A stretch of 50,545 bases of DNA from an uncultured Actinomyces sp. (GCA_938022345.1 CALIEP010000350.1:1-50545); one strand, 5' to 3'; positions 35,001 to 43,808 are shown, counted from the first letter of the stretch. Numbers and translations: made by a program. The notes: generated by a model from the letters alone, not told the origin.

Positions 35001-35449
35001 AACAGCTGGCGAGCTGCCTTTTGTAGCTCGCTGAGGGAACTGTCAGGTGCCTTGCCCTGATCGGGCAAAACGGGGACCTTCGGAGCGGCCTTGTTCAACG
35101 CCGCCTGCAAGGACGCGGCATGGGCTTTGAGGTCCTCCAGGGTGTCTCCTCGCAGGAGGTTTTCAGGCACCTCATATTCCAAGGCCGCTTCACGCACCCA
35201 CGTATCGTGCTGAGCTTTAGCCTCGTAATCCGCGATCTTCTCACGAGCCTTGGCGAGTTCAGCAGCGTCCTTATCGGCCTTAGCTGCCTTCTCGCGAAGC
35301 GTCTCGTAGTCCGCGTACTTTTGCTTTTCCCGTGCCAGGCGAGCGCCCACGATCTTATCCAGGTCCGCCTGGCTGGTGATCGGGGTGAAGTCCTCGCTGC
35401 CGGTGTTTTCCTTGGCGGCTTCTGCGGCCGCGTTGGTGCTTTCGGACAC
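34988..35449 (-). CDS. Capsid scaffold protein
   Basis: This 153-residue acidic protein starts at GTG 35447-35449 (GGAGGG six bases upstream) with VSESTNAAAEAAKENTGSEDF. It is mostly coiled coil (LDKIVGARLAREKQKYADYETLREKAAKADKDAAELAKAREKI, given here in part) and ends in a basic AARQLFNRD tail. That design is normal for scaffolds, which guide shell assembly and leave. The frame further upstream overlaps a terminator and is not coding in my view. Confidence 0.85.
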   Translation of the reverse strand: MSESTNAAAEAAKENTGSEDFTPITSQADLDKIVGARLAREKQKYADYETLREKAAKADKDAAELAKAREKIADYEAKAQHDTWVREAALEYEVPENLLRGDTLEDLKAHAASLQAALNKAAPKVPVLPDQGKAPDSSLSELQKAARQLFNRD

Positions 35450-35540
35450 GTGTGTCCCTCCTTCCCCCACAGGTGGGGTAGTGATGGTGTTTTCCGCGAA
35501 ACCCTCGCGTAAGGGGAACACCCCGCATTTTGGGGGCATA

Positions 35541-35575
35541 AGAAAACCCCGCAACCCACAGGGGCGGCGGGGTAA
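35541..35575 (-). terminator. Terminator between the small acidic gene and scaffold
   Basis: ACCCCGC (35546-35552) pairs with GCGGGGT (35567-35573). On the - strand TTTTC follows. It separates the putative toxin-immunity pair from the scaffold gene. Confidence 0.7.
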
Positions 35576-35602
35576 AACTAAATGCGACGAACAGACGAGG
35601 GG

Positions 35603-35962
35603 CTAGTCCGCTGTCCTTGCGCGAATAGCTTCCTGAGACTTCAGAAGATCCTCATACTCTCCCAAGAGTTCTTCATACACGCTAACGCCGGATTGCTCCC
35701 AAGCGACACGCGTACTCTCGTAGCCAGACAAGACCGCTTGCATAATCTCATCGGGAAGTAGACGATCACCATAGAGACCGAAGTAATAGACGCATTCCCT
35801 AAAAGGAACACCCGGTCCGTCATATTGCAGAACGTCATACAAACCGGTCAGCTGCTCACGTTCCGAAGAAGGAAGTGTCGGCAACGCTAAAAGAAGATCA
35901 ATGAAACTACGCGTGATAGCTTCTGCTTCACGCTGCTCTTTCTCATGATCTTTCGCTTCCAT
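35603..35962 (-). CDS. Small acidic protein, candidate immunity protein for the MuF toxin
   Basis: This 119-residue protein (MEAKDHEKEQREAEAITRSF, then FIDLLLALPTLPSSEREQL) is strongly acidic, about 27 Asp/Glu against 13 Lys/Arg, and mostly helical, with a YYFGLYGDRLLPDEIMQAVL core. I do not recognise the family. It starts 10 bases after the MuF protein's stop, and a terminator follows. Structural modules of this phage type do not normally have a gene here. The DNA is also less GC-rich than the neighbouring phage genes, a sign of separate origin. Small size, acidity and position directly behind a toxin-like domain are what immunity genes show; the role is an inference. Confidence 0.6.
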   Translation of the reverse strand: MEAKDHEKEQREAEAITRSFIDLLLALPTLPSSEREQLTGLYDVLQYDGPGVPFRECVYYFGLYGDRLLPDEIMQAVLSGYESTRVAWEQSGVSVYEELLGEYEDLLKSQEAIRARTAD

Positions 35963-35972
35963 GACCCTGATT

Positions 35973-37268
35973 TTACTCCGCTTTCTCTATCGGATAAAGA
36001 GTAGATACACGGTAACGGCTACCACGTTTAGAAAGGCGCAAACTAATAGGAACCGAACGGTATTCACCCTGAACAGACAGCGAAAAACCATCCCACATGC
36101 GGAGCATGTGCTCAATAGCTTTGAGCACATCTTCGTCCTTCCAATCCGCAGGGAATTCTGGACGATTGCGCACCCATCCATAACCTGATAAATGGCCTCC
36201 GCCCTCTTGCCCCCCAGGGCTTCTGTACCCGTAGAGCACGTGATTGTAAGCCAGATCATTAAAGAGGATATCCTCACGTTTACGCCAGGCAGCAGGAAGC
36301 CTCGCGGGATCACGAGGCGGAACCGCCGCCCCCGACTTACGTAACACTGAGTCAGCGTTCCAGCGTTCTATCACCTGATTACAGTACGAATCCCACAAAG
36401 CGAGAGAAACCGTTCCATCACCCATGCGGCCGTCTCGCACTCGACGCAATTTCAGGCGACGCCCACCCTTATCTATGGCTCCTAGCGTTCGCCCACGCCC
36501 ACCCCCAGAACTGCGACCGCCCTCTCCGATTCCGTCCTTGTAATACGACGGGAACATGAGACGAGCCCGGGCAGCGACCTGATTAATGTCGTTAGGATCC
36601 CCGCCCTCAGATTCAACCTTCGCCCTAGCAGCACGGTACCGCTCATAATCGGCATCAGGATCAAAACCCCGCACATGAGCAGCTTTGTGCTCCCAAGAGG
36701 GCACGATCTGGCAATCACAATGAGCGTGAAACTTCGACACGGCACCAGCAGTTTCTTCACTGTGGTACACCCAGCCCCTGGAGGCCAGCATGGAACAAAA
36801 CGCGCACGTCTTCCCAGACGGAACACGAGCAAACCTAGGCTTAGCCGGATCCAGCTTCACGTTCCGAGCAATCGTGTCACGCCCCGAATACTTCACCCAC
36901 GTGTCCACGCCCTTCTTCACAGCCTCCAACGCGCCCCAAGGGTCGCCCTCCCAAAAGGCTCCTGCGTGAGCGCGCACCACAGACCTCACATCTTCTTCAG
37001 GAACACCCGGAGAAATGGTCGGCGTGTACTCAGGAAGCTTGCGCGAGGACTTTGCGCGTAGCTCCTCATACCACTGCAAAGCAGCAGCCCCAGCCACATC
37101 CCCATACACAGACACCAACTTGGGCACGAAATCCAATACAGCTTCGCGAGCCTGCGCCGGGGTATCAAAGTCCAGCAGCCACCAGAACTTCTCCAGATCC
37201 CGAACCGCGAGCGCACTGGCTTTGTCTACTCCAGTGGAGAAGCGGGAGATTTCGTCCCTCAGATCCAT
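35973..37268 (-). CDS. MuF-type minor head protein with EndoU-like C-terminal toxin domain
   Basis: This 431-residue protein follows the portal. Residues about 1-215 are a MuF head-morphogenesis domain: the metal-binding-like pair CAFC (155-158) and HAHCDC (181-186) is typical. A Gly/Arg-rich linker (about 246-285) leads to a C-terminal domain (about 335-430) that resembles bacterial EndoU ribonuclease toxins: a His343 in YNHVLYGYR, GGGHLSG (357-362), PEFPADWKDEDVLKAI (370-385) and a terminal VSTLYP. MuF proteins with toxin tails are a known group of phage-borne polymorphic toxins. The small acidic gene just downstream would be its immunity gene. The EndoU match is from memory of motifs. Confidence 0.78.
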   Translation of the reverse strand: MDLRDEISRFSTGVDKASALAVRDLEKFWWLLDFDTPAQAREAVLDFVPKLVSVYGDVAGAAALQWYEELRAKSSRKLPEYTPTISPGVPEEDVRSVVRAHAGAFWEGDPWGALEAVKKGVDTWVKYSGRDTIARNVKLDPAKPRFARVPSGKTCAFCSMLASRGWVYHSEETAGAVSKFHAHCDCQIVPSWEHKAAHVRGFDPDADYERYRAARAKVESEGGDPNDINQVAARARLMFPSYYKDGIGEGGRSSGGGRGRTLGAIDKGGRRLKLRRVRDGRMGDGTVSLALWDSYCNQVIERWNADSVLRKSGAAVPPRDPARLPAAWRKREDILFNDLAYNHVLYGYRSPGGQEGGGHLSGYGWVRNRPEFPADWKDEDVLKAIEHMLRMWDGFSLSVQGEYRSVPISLRLSKRGSRYRVSTLYPIEKAE

Positions 37269-37297
37269 CGAGTAATGTCACCCGCCTCTCGGTTTTT

Positions 37298-38926
37298 TTA
37301 TTTATCTTCTAGTCCGGTGGCTTCTTTTTCGGGTAGTCGTAGTGAGACGGGCATTGCTCCGGTGAATTTCACTCCGCCTAGATTGAGGAGTTGTGCGGCG
37401 TTTTCTGGGTCTACGCCGCTTCGGATAGCAACCCCGAGGGCTTCGAATTTGGCTTTCATTTCCCCGGCGCTCACCTGTGGTTCAGGATTTACCGGGGGGG
37501 TGATGTCTGCTGTTTCCACGCCTGTATTCCCTTCAGAAGATGGAGCTTCAGCGAGCTTTTCCAGCACGCCTACGGCAGCCGCTCGAGAACTCTCAGCCTG
37601 AATTTGATCGATCTCAGCCTGACTGAACCCGGCCCTACGCAGCCCGACGCTCGTATTAGCGATATCCGGACGAACGCTTGCAATCTTTGTGATGAAGTCG
37701 GATGCTGCTTGTGGGGAAACGTAGCGGGCTGGAGTCCAGTTGATCGCCAGCTTCCAGGCCTCGCTGGGGGGCTGGGATAGGCCGTCGCGTACCATCACCA
37801 CGTCCTCGACAAGGTGACGCAAAGCTGGAGAGAAAATCCTCCACTGGTATTCGGCCTCGTCAGAAAGCGCGTACTCGGCGGCCTGCATAGCTTCCGCCGA
37901 GGCCGGATTGTCAGCGAACAAGCCGACGGCGCTCATCGGCAGGTTCGTTGCCGCGCAAAAATTCTGCGCCAACTGCCGATACATCGACAGGTGGGGATCC
38001 ATGCCCATTTGCGCGAACTGCCCAACCTCCGGCAGCTTCCCATCCTCATCCGGGGCGAGTGCAAGCACTCGGCCGATAATCGCGCTCCACCGATCCATGT
38101 CCTTAAACGCATCCTCAGACGCACCGAGAACATACCGCTGCGGGGAAGAGAAGAACTCCGCGCTCGTCTCCGTCCGCACCAGGGTACGGATAGCGGCATC
38201 GGTTAGGTAACGGACCTCGCGACTGATCCGCGAGCGCCCAAAAGGCCGCCCCAACTGCGGGTCATAAACAATGGGCTCGACCAGGACGCGGCCTGTGGGA
38301 TTGGGTAGGCGCTGCATCATCCACCGGCGCGGAGCTTGAGCATCGTCGGGTTCGATTTGGATGATGGAGTCCCGCAGGTAAAGGGTCGCGCTGCCGATCT
38401 CACGCCGCCCCAAGGCCTCCGGGTTCTTCCATGACGAGCTCACCGCGAGCGCAGCTTGCAACGTGCGTGTGCGGTCATCCCACAGGGCGCTGCACCACAG
38501 GGCGTCGCGGGCTTGGATCATGACCTCAGGCTCGCCCCTGCTAGGGTCGCCTGCGGCTACGGTGAGGAAAGCACAAGAGTGTTTGTAGGCGCTGGTGATC
38601 GCTTGGGCGAGCTCGGTCTCGAAAGCGTTGCGGGACAGGATTTCTCCTACCTCGAAGGGATCGAGGCTCCCGGCCAGTGAATAGCCCTCAAAAACGTGCT
38701 TGCGTGCCAGGGCTGAGACGGCCTTTTGCGGCCACCCTAGGGCTGCGCGCGTGTTACGCAGCTCAGGCGGGATAGAGATCCCTAGATCGCGGAAAGCGCG
38801 GTGCCCGTCGTAATAGACGTTCAGGGTCTCATTCTTTTCCGCCTTGGTGGCAATGAGTTTCCACAAACGGTTGAGCTGGTCTTGTTCGACTGCGCTCAAT
38901 TCCTTAAACGTGGGTGCGGGGATCAC
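37298..38926 (-). CDS. Portal protein (SPP1 gp6-like)
   Basis: This 542-residue protein forms the ring through which DNA enters and leaves the head. The N-terminus with NETLNVYYDGHRAFRDLGISIPPELRN is characteristic of this actinophage portal family. The LGRPFGRSRISREVRYLTDAAIRTLVRTE region and the long C-terminal helices (AMQAAEYALSDEAEYQWRIF) also fit. The start is GTG 38924-38926, which overlaps the terminase stop (GTGA). The C-terminal 60 residues are Pro- and Glu-rich and end EKEATGLEDK. The MuF gene follows after 29 bases. Confidence 0.9.
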   Translation of the reverse strand: MIPAPTFKELSAVEQDQLNRLWKLIATKAEKNETLNVYYDGHRAFRDLGISIPPELRNTRAALGWPQKAVSALARKHVFEGYSLAGSLDPFEVGEILSRNAFETELAQAITSAYKHSCAFLTVAAGDPSRGEPEVMIQARDALWCSALWDDRTRTLQAALAVSSSWKNPEALGRREIGSATLYLRDSIIQIEPDDAQAPRRWMMQRLPNPTGRVLVEPIVYDPQLGRPFGRSRISREVRYLTDAAIRTLVRTETSAEFFSSPQRYVLGASEDAFKDMDRWSAIIGRVLALAPDEDGKLPEVGQFAQMGMDPHLSMYRQLAQNFCAATNLPMSAVGLFADNPASAEAMQAAEYALSDEAEYQWRIFSPALRHLVEDVVMVRDGLSQPPSEAWKLAINWTPARYVSPQAASDFITKIASVRPDIANTSVGLRRAGFSQAEIDQIQAESSRAAAVGVLEKLAEAPSSEGNTGVETADITPPVNPEPQVSAGEMKAKFEALGVAIRSGVDPENAAQLLNLGGVKFTGAMPVSLRLPEKEATGLEDK

Positions 38927-40425
38927 AAGACCACCACCTTCCTACTGCGCGTAGCCTTCGGCTTACGTTTACTTGTCTTTGCTGCCCAATGGGCGTATGT
39001 GGCCGCATCCAAAAGCGCGACCGTCTGCCCTTCGGGGGCTTGCCAGCCGAACCCGCCGGCGTTCCCAATCTTGCGGAACGCCGCCCAAGAAACCTCACGA
39101 TCAAGCTCATCTGTCCCCGGGTGGACAATGCCACCGGCTTTCACGGCTTCGAGGAACATTGAGTGCGCGCCGATGACCTGTTCAACCGTGGGCGTGATGA
39201 GAACCTTCGCGGGGACCTTCGCCGCCCGCAATCGATCCACCAGGTACGCGGCCCCGCCCTTGCCTTCGATCACAATCTGCTGGGTCCGAGCCAGCCTTTC
39301 AGGATCGGCAAGGAAATCAACCAGCCAATCCACGCCGTCCGACGCTGAGGCAACACGCACCCCATCAACTAGCACCGTCTCATCGTCGACCTTGGAGGCA
39401 GCCGCGAGCGCCACATGCGACCCATCCACGCTGAAACGAACCGCGAACGACTGCGTCTGCCCGCTCTTAATCTTCGTCTTGCGCGCCTTCTTCCACGCCT
39501 CAAACGGGATCGCCGCCAGGCTTTCAGCCTCCGGATCCCACATGCCCAGCGCTTCGCGTTTGAAGTTCTCATCGGACCCAAGCAGCTTGCGCATACGCAT
39601 AATCGCGTTCTTGTTCGTCCGATGCGGGTAAGAGGGGTTCGCCCTCCTGATCTGCTTCCAATCCAACCGACCCTTCTTCCACGAAGAAGGCTCAGTACCA
39701 GGATCAGCAGAAAACTCCACATACAACGTGTCAGCGTCGCCTTGCAAAGCGTCCTTACGGCGCGAAGTAAACACCTCACCAGGGTCCTTAGGCCGAGGAG
39801 GCGTCCCCATCAAAAACACCAGACCATTAGGCGCAGCGTTAGTGGCGGGCACCATGTCACTCATCGCGTTCTCAGTCAGGATCTGCGCCTCGTCCAACAC
39901 CAAAACATCCACCTTGGCAAACCCACGGCCAAACCCCGACTCGCGAGCGCCAAACAAAATACGCGACCCATTACGGAACATGACGGCCTCTTGCCCGTTA
40001 GCCTGGCGCGAGGTACGAATAAAAGGCGCGACCTTGGGTTTTTCGCTCATCGCCCGCATGGACGCAAACGTCTCAGCACTCGTCCTAGTTCGGTGAGCCG
40101 TCCAAATCACCAACGTGTTCGGGAACAACAAACACAAGCCAAAAATCAGCCAGCCAATCGTGTAGGTCTTACCGGTCTGGCGAGGAATAGAGACCACGAC
40201 GCCACCAACAGAAGCCGCATAGGACCCATCCTCACGTTTAGCCAAAGCAAGAGAACCAAGACCGCGCTGCCACTCATCAAAGCTGATCCCCAGCTTTGCC
40301 ATCTTTGCCTCGACCGCGCCCCACCCCGTGGACACAATCCCCTTAGGGACGCACACGTGGCGAGCAACCTTAGACAGTCGCGGGGTCGAACGGGACGTCT
40401 TCACGGGAGTCAAAGCCACCCCCAT
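38923..40425 (-). CDS. Terminase large subunit
   Basis: This 500-residue motor packages DNA. The N-terminal ATPase has the Walker A-like SIPRQTGKT and Walker B VLVLDEAQ, followed by the coupling motif FLMGTPPRPKDPG. The C-terminal RNase H-like nuclease has acidic residues at VRFSVDGSHVALAAA (first Asp), VIEGKGGAAYLVDRL and VALLDAATYAHW. The start is taken as ATG 40423-40425 (MGVALTPVKTSRS), overlapping the small subunit gene by 56 bases; an earlier start would enlarge that overlap. All expected motifs are present. Confidence 0.93.
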   Translation of the reverse strand: MGVALTPVKTSRSTPRLSKVARHVCVPKGIVSTGWGAVEAKMAKLGISFDEWQRGLGSLALAKREDGSYAASVGGVVVSIPRQTGKTYTIGWLIFGLCLLFPNTLVIWTAHRTRTSAETFASMRAMSEKPKVAPFIRTSRQANGQEAVMFRNGSRILFGARESGFGRGFAKVDVLVLDEAQILTENAMSDMVPATNAAPNGLVFLMGTPPRPKDPGEVFTSRRKDALQGDADTLYVEFSADPGTEPSSWKKGRLDWKQIRRANPSYPHRTNKNAIMRMRKLLGSDENFKREALGMWDPEAESLAAIPFEAWKKARKTKIKSGQTQSFAVRFSVDGSHVALAAASKVDDETVLVDGVRVASASDGVDWLVDFLADPERLARTQQIVIEGKGGAAYLVDRLRAAKVPAKVLITPTVEQVIGAHSMFLEAVKAGGIVHPGTDELDREVSWAAFRKIGNAGGFGWQAPEGQTVALLDAATYAHWAAKTSKRKPKATRSRKVVVL

Positions 40426-40633
40426 GTTCTTCTTCCTCAGCCGCCTGCAGTTTCTCAATCTCCCGGCTAATCTCCATCAGCCGCTTGGAAAGGGACGCAA
40501 GATCACGAGCAGGGGTATCCGGGTTGTCCAACGTAACGGCAATACGATCACGGGTCGCAACCAGCATTGCCTCTTGATTGCCGCTCTGAGCGGCAGCAAA
40601 AATCGTTCCAGCAGACTCCAACGGGGAATTCAC
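40370..40633 (-). CDS. Probable terminase small subunit
   Basis: This 87-residue protein starts at GTG 40631-40633 (GAGGGGAG upstream). It is mainly helical, with SLSKRLMEISREIEKLQAAEEEE, and ends in an acidic tail. Position before the large subunit and a size close to short actinophage small subunits support the call. No DNA-binding helix-turn-helix is obvious. Confidence 0.65.
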   Translation of the reverse strand: MNSPLESAGTIFAAAQSGNQEAMLVATRDRIAVTLDNPDTPARDLASLSKRLMEISREIEKLQAAEEEEHGGGFDSREDVPFDPATV

Positions 40634-40812
40634 CTCCCCTCAGCGCCTTCGCATATGGTCACGTGGAAAAAAATTCGGGGAGATATTTCGCTATCACGTC
40701 GGGGTGCGCCGACTTGGGAGGGGGAGGGGCATGGGCCCCTACCTCTCCCAGGCGGATCGTCTTCAGGTTGTTCGTCAGGCCTGTTTTAGAGGCCTTTGAA
40801 CATGTTTCTATG
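40634..40812. other. Intergenic region between HNH and terminase genes, possible packaging site
   Basis: About 180 bases without a gene. A strong imperfect hairpin spans 40715-40750 (TGGGAG...AGGGGC with GCCCCT...TCTCCCA). The stretch between an HNH gene and terminase is where cohesive-end sites often lie, but nothing in the sequence proves a cos site. Confidence 0.4.
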
Positions 40813-41130
40813 TTACCAGTTTTTGGTGTTGTCTAGCGTGGTGTAGTGGGTTTGTTTCGCGTGTTTTCTAGCTGTGTTGCGTCCGGTTAGTGCGCCTCGG
40901 CGTTGGTTGCAGCGCCTGCAGATTGTGCGTCCGTTTTCTAGAGTGTTGGTGCCGCCGTTGGCGTGGGGGATGATGTGGTCGGGTTCTGCACTGTTGGGTT
41001 GTCGGCTGGTGGTGTAGTCGAGAGGGGTGTTGCAGAGGGGGCAGTGGGTGATGCCTTGGTTGCGATCACGGTTAAGGATTTGAGTCCGCCAGTGTTTGTG
41101 GCTGGCGGTACCGGTTCGGGAGGTCGCCAC
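40813..41130 (-). CDS. HNH endonuclease
   Basis: This 105-residue protein has a treble-clef HNH core: CPLCNTPL, then EPDHIIPHANGGTNTLENGRTICRRCN. The metal site uses the His and Asn of this stretch, and two CxxC pairs bind structural zinc. HNH proteins beside terminase help cut concatemers during packaging in many phages. The ATG is at 41128-41130. The basic C-terminus ends THYTTLDNTKNW. Confidence 0.88.
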   Translation of the reverse strand: MATSRTGTASHKHWRTQILNRDRNQGITHCPLCNTPLDYTTSRQPNSAEPDHIIPHANGGTNTLENGRTICRRCNQRRGALTGRNTARKHAKQTHYTTLDNTKNW

Positions 41131-41159
41131 GGTGGGTACCCCCCTCCCCTGGGTGTGGA

Positions 41160-41196
41160 GAAGCCCCCTGGGGTTTGGTACTCCCCAGGGGGCTTC
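41160..41196. terminator. Strong hairpin between early and packaging genes
   Basis: A perfect 14-base inverted repeat (GAAGCCCCCTGGGG, 41160-41173, with 41183-41196) has a 9-base loop. Only a weak T-stretch follows on the - strand. It marks the boundary before the HNH gene. Confidence 0.75.
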
Positions 41197-41244
41197 TTGC
41201 AGTCTTTACCACTGGTATCACAATACACCGTTGCACCGTGAAAA

Positions 41245-42000
41245 TCACGTCATTGGCTTCACGAGTTTTAACAGGTCCGACGGCAAATACAAGGGCCTAC
41301 CTCCTTCATATCCAACCGGTTTTATTTTGCCCCGGTGAACATGGGAACGGAACGTTGTTTCCTTCACTTGTACTTTGCTGATTGCCTCGACAATGGTGCG
41401 CGCCCGGGAGGCGAAGACGGGGATGTCTAGCGCGTGGGTCAGCATGAGGTTTCTTGAGGCCTCGACCTGGATTTCTTCCCCACACTCGCGGCATTCGGCT
41501 ACTTCGGCTCCTGGCCGGGCTTCGACGTCGCTCCCGCACGCCGGGCATTTGCCAGCGTAAATACGTGTCTCGTGTTTAGGGGAAGCCAATGTTTCGAGTC
41601 GGTGTATGGCGTAGCAGACTTCGTCAACCATGGCGGGGGCCTCGATCCACCCTGCGGCCTTGGGCGCGTGAGAGGTGAAGGCTTGCCTTACGGCTCGCCA
41701 CCCACTGGGTATCCGGAGGCCGGGTTGGGTGTGGGCTATGAGCGCCGTAGCCCATATGAGGAGGGCGTCTTTCATTTCGTCGATGTCGTTGAGGAGTTGG
41801 AGGTTGATGGGGTCGCGCAGTCGGCTGGTGTGTGTGGTGTTGCCGTTTTTGAGGCCGGCAAGGGCGTAGTCGACTTCGCTCATGAGGCTGGGGAGGTCGG
41901 AGACACTGGTGGTGAGGCGACGTATGGCGGTCGTGCTGACGGTGGCTCCTGGGGGGAGGAGTTCGCCGGTGATGGGGCACGTGTTGTGGGTGTCGGTCAT
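41245..42000 (-). CDS. Phage protein with zinc ribbon and C-terminal helix-turn-helix-like region
   Basis: This 251-residue protein begins MTDTHNTCPITGELLPPGATVS. The first 150 residues are helical. A zinc ribbon follows (CPACGS and CRECGE), and the last 60 residues (ARTIVEAISKVQVKETTFRSHVHRGKIKPVGYEGGRPLYLPSDLL, shown as context only in part) have the form of a MerR/excisionase-like DNA-binding winged helix. It probably binds DNA; a late-gene activator is one possibility (inference). ATG 41998-42000 overlaps the nuclease stop. Confidence 0.65.
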   Translation of the reverse strand: MTDTHNTCPITGELLPPGATVSTTAIRRLTTSVSDLPSLMSEVDYALAGLKNGNTTHTSRLRDPINLQLLNDIDEMKDALLIWATALIAHTQPGLRIPSGWRAVRQAFTSHAPKAAGWIEAPAMVDEVCYAIHRLETLASPKHETRIYAGKCPACGSDVEARPGAEVAECRECGEEIQVEASRNLMLTHALDIPVFASRARTIVEAISKVQVKETTFRSHVHRGKIKPVGYEGGRPLYLPSDLLKLVKPMT

Positions 42001-42368
42001 TCGTCATCTTCCTCTCGGTAGCCATTGAGCATGGCGGTGAGTTCCCTGAGGGTGGTGGTCACCCACTGGTCGGCGGGGTTGGCTTTTCCGTGGCGTTTGT
42101 GGATGATGAGGCCGGCTAGTGCGTCGTCGTTCCCTCTTTCGGTTTCGGCTTGGTTCATCCAGTCGGCTAGGGTGAGGCGGGTGGTGTTTTTGCATTCGAG
42201 GACGAGGCGTTGCCCCCAGATGCGTACTCCTGCGATGTCGCCTCGGTCTTTACTACCGGTTTTTGCTCGCCTGTCGATCCGGTCGTCGACGTGTTGGGCG
42301 AGGTAGTCGGCGACTTGGCGTTCGAACGTGGTGCCGGCTTTTTTAGCACTGGCTCGGTTGCGGGTCAT
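41997..42368 (-). CDS. Putative PD-(D/E)XK Holliday-junction-type nuclease
   Basis: This 123-residue protein has the compact nuclease pattern of a phage junction resolvase or related DNase: FERQVADYLAQ at the start, then RGDIAGVRIWGQRLVLECKN, in which Asp and ECK would bind metal, and an AETERGNDDALAGLIIHKRHG segment. It would trim recombination or replication intermediates. It overlaps the helicase by ATGA and the zinc-ribbon gene in the same way, so the three form one unit. Confidence 0.78.
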   Translation of the reverse strand: MTRNRASAKKAGTTFERQVADYLAQHVDDRIDRRAKTGSKDRGDIAGVRIWGQRLVLECKNTTRLTLADWMNQAETERGNDDALAGLIIHKRHGKANPADQWVTTTLRELTAMLNGYREEDDE

Positions 42369-43783
42369 TTATCTAGGCCTTTCTTGAGTTGAGCGTGGAA
42401 GCTTTCGGCGATGACCTCGAGGAGGTCTGTTACTCGCCGGTTGGCGTGCTGGTCGGTGACGTGGTGGTCGCTTCCGGGGGTGAGCTGGTCAAGGACCTTG
42501 ATTTTTTCTTGGAGGACTCGGTGAATGGGTTCGTCGAGAGTGTTTTCGGCGAGGAGGGTGGTGATAGTGACGGGGTGGGTTTGGCTGATGCGGTGGATGC
42601 GGTCTTCGGCCTGGACAACGGCTGCTGGTGTCCATTCGGTTTCGACGAAGAGCGCCTCGCTGGCTCTGGTGAGGGTGAGGCCTACTCCTGCTGCGGTGAT
42701 TTGGGCGATGAGGATGTCGATGTGTCCGTTTTGGAAGTCGCGGGTGATTTTGTCTCGTTCTTCTGCGGTGGTTTGCCCGTTGTAGATGGCTGTGCGCAGG
42801 TTGGGGCCTGCTTGGTGGAGGGCTTGTTGGAGGCCGTTGAGGACGCTGGTGTGGATTGCCCAGGCAATGAGGGGGCGGCGGGTTCCTTCTTGGTGTTCGA
42901 GGATCCAGCGGGTGGCTTCGGGGATTTTTGCGAGCCCTGTGAGGCGGCGTAGAGCTGAGATGAGGCCCCGGGGGTCGTCTTCTTGTGTGGTGAGGAGTTG
43001 GGGGCGTACTTCTTCGTAGGCTGTGGCGAGTTCTTTTGGCTGGAGGGTGATGTGGTGTGTGTGTCGGGCTTTTGCTGGTAGTTGGTTGAGGACGTCGGCT
43101 TTGGTGCGTCTGATCCATGCGTGGTCGGTGAGGCGCATGTAGAGGTCTGGGAGGGTTTTGGGGTTTGGAATGTAGTCGCCGAAGTAGTTTTGTTCGCAGT
43201 AGGTGTGGGTGAAGTTGTGGGGGAAGTGGTGGGTGGTTTTGGTTAGGCGGAGGAGGGGGAGGATGTCGAGGGGGCTGCTTGTGATGGGGGTGCCGGTGAG
43301 GGCGATGACGTGGGGGGTGTTTTTGGCGAGGTGGAGGAGTGTGCGGGTGCGTTTGGTGGTGGGGTTTTTGTAGCGGTGGGCTTCGTCGGCGATGAGCATT
43401 TGGGGGTTCCATGCGTGGATTTTTTGTGCGAGTTGTGGGCGTGCTGTGAGGAGGGTGTCGCTGGTGATGATGATTCCGGTGTTGGGGAGGGTGGGGTTTC
43501 GTGTTTGTGGGGTGATGGTGGTGAGGGTGCTGTCGTGTGGGAGTGCGTGGGTGAGGATGCCGCTGCGGTTGGTTTCATAGGTCCAGTTGGTGGTGAGGGC
43601 GGGTGGGCAGGTGATGAGGGTGCGGGTGGGTTGGGTGAGGGCGATTGCGAGGAGTGCTTGGATGGTTTTTCCGAGGCCTGGTTCGTCGGCGATGATGGGA
43701 TGGCCGGTGAGAGCGGCGAGGGCGCCTTGGGTTTGGTAGGGGAAGGGTTGGGGGGTGAACCAGGGGCTGCTGGGATTGGTCAT
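42365..43783 (-). CDS. SNF2-family DNA helicase
   Basis: This 472-residue ATP-driven translocase has motif I DEPGLGKT (33-40), motif II DEAH (133-136), ALTGTPI (motif III), and in the second lobe ITAAGVGLTLTRAS and QAEDRIHRISQTHPV (motifs V and VI). It is of the short SNF2 type common in phage replication modules. Composition is odd: it is very rich in Thr, Pro and His, and its coding strand is rich in A and C and poor in G. That gives long antisense frames on the other strand, which I regard as noise. Confidence 0.9.
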   Translation of the reverse strand: MTNPSSPWFTPQPFPYQTQGALAALTGHPIIADEPGLGKTIQALLAIALTQPTRTLITCPPALTTNWTYETNRSGILTHALPHDSTLTTITPQTRNPTLPNTGIIITSDTLLTARPQLAQKIHAWNPQMLIADEAHRYKNPTTKRTRTLLHLAKNTPHVIALTGTPITSSPLDILPLLRLTKTTHHFPHNFTHTYCEQNYFGDYIPNPKTLPDLYMRLTDHAWIRRTKADVLNQLPAKARHTHHITLQPKELATAYEEVRPQLLTTQEDDPRGLISALRRLTGLAKIPEATRWILEHQEGTRRPLIAWAIHTSVLNGLQQALHQAGPNLRTAIYNGQTTAEERDKITRDFQNGHIDILIAQITAAGVGLTLTRASEALFVETEWTPAAVVQAEDRIHRISQTHPVTITTLLAENTLDEPIHRVLQEKIKVLDQLTPGSDHHVTDQHANRRVTDLLEVIAESFHAQLKKGLDK

Positions 43784-43808
43784 TGGAGTGTTCCTGTTTT
43801 AAGTGTGG

